A stretch of DNA of 13,485 nt from Nitrosomonadaceae bacterium (GTDB taxonomy: Bacteria; Pseudomonadota; Gammaproteobacteria; Burkholderiales; Usitatibacteraceae), in NCBI GenBank assembly GCA_021300055.1, contig JAJTHU010000114.1, positions 1-13,485 on the forward strand, in the 5' to 3' direction. A program made the position numbers and the translations under genes. Under the pieces are notes generated by a model. That model was not told the DNA's origin, made no database searches, and worked only from the letters and a program-made list of their open reading frames with translations. Shown here in pieces: positions 13,356 to 13,485 of the stretch (the stretch's first letter is position 1; each line of letters begins with the position of its first letter).

Positions 13356-13485
13356 ATGAAAGCCTATCTGGTCGGCGGCGCTGTCCGTGACGAGCTACTC
13401 GGGTTACCAGTATCGGACCACGACTTTGTCGTCGTCGGCATGACACCGCACGCCATGATTGAGGCGGGCTACAAACCGGTGGGCA
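13356..13485 (+). CDS. cca: CCA-adding tRNA nucleotidyltransferase, 5' part, cut by window edge
   Basis: Adds or repairs the 3' CCA of tRNAs. Only the first 43 codons are in the window. The N-terminus MKAYLVGGAVRDELLGLPVS followed by DHDFVVVGMTPHAMIEAGYKPVG is a close match to class II CCA enzymes. It has the G-G-A-V-R-D nucleotide-binding motif (7-12) and the metal-binding D21-x-D23 pair in the same positions as E. coli Cca. The start at 13356 lies 19 bp after the hydrolase stop with a modest purine-rich GAGAATAGAGA upstream, so co-transcription with the hydrolase is possible. The rest of the protein, usually about 410 aa with an HD domain, lies beyond the right edge. Confidence 0.95.
   Translation, partial: MKAYLVGGAVRDELLGLPVSDHDFVVVGMTPHAMIEAGYKPVG

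Overview
The window looks like a chromosomal segment of a betaproteobacterium, probably Burkholderiales. The reasons are a Bug-type tripartite tricarboxylate transporter (a family greatly expanded in that order), the housekeeping neighbourhood of a Slt70-like transglycosylase, an NDUFA9-like protein and cca, moderately GC-rich DNA, and GAGGAG-type ribosome-binding sites about 6 nt from most starts. This assignment is inferred from content; no alignment was run.

Left part (1-3486): an oxalate-degradation module. On the minus strand oxc (oxalyl-CoA decarboxylase) is followed 40 bp later by frc (formyl-CoA:oxalate CoA-transferase), which runs off the left edge. Together they form the oxalate/formate CoA cycle: Frc makes oxalyl-CoA from oxalate and formyl-CoA, and Oxc decarboxylates it back to formyl-CoA. 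A Crp/Fnr-type regulator is transcribed divergently from oxc. The 145-bp intergenic region holds an FNR-like box (TTGAT-TCCT-GTCAA) centred exactly 41.5 bp upstream of the start predicted from a TATGAT -10 element, plus an 18-bp-arm inverted repeat in the predicted oxc leader. The regulator has the E-x-x-S-R recognition-helix pattern that reads TTGAT, but neither FNR's cysteines nor CRP's cAMP pocket.

Middle part (3487-7099): a tripartite tricarboxylate transporter on the minus strand, ordered tctC (periplasmic binding protein), tctB and tctA (membrane subunits). It converges on the regulator gene. tctC has its own strong terminator, and tctBA lies beyond a 256-bp gap with its own candidate promoter. 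Its position beside frc/oxc makes oxalate or a related small carboxylate a reasonable but unproven substrate.

Right part (7100-13485): accessory and housekeeping genes. They are a TerC-family membrane protein (minus), then on the plus strand a soluble lytic transglycosylase, an NDUFA9-like NAD(P)-binding protein, a glutathione S-transferase, an exported MetX-like alpha/beta hydrolase, and the start of cca (tRNA nucleotidyltransferase), which is cut by the right edge.

A 66-nt palindromic element occurs twice (3519-3584 and 12233-12298), each time at a gene 3' end, with matching ends and centre. It looks like a dispersed palindromic repeat or terminator family of this genome. I found no CRISPR array, tRNA, rRNA or insertion sequence. 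The most interesting candidate system is the self-contained oxalate regulon with its FNR-fold, probably ligand-sensing regulator and a possible TTT-type uptake system.
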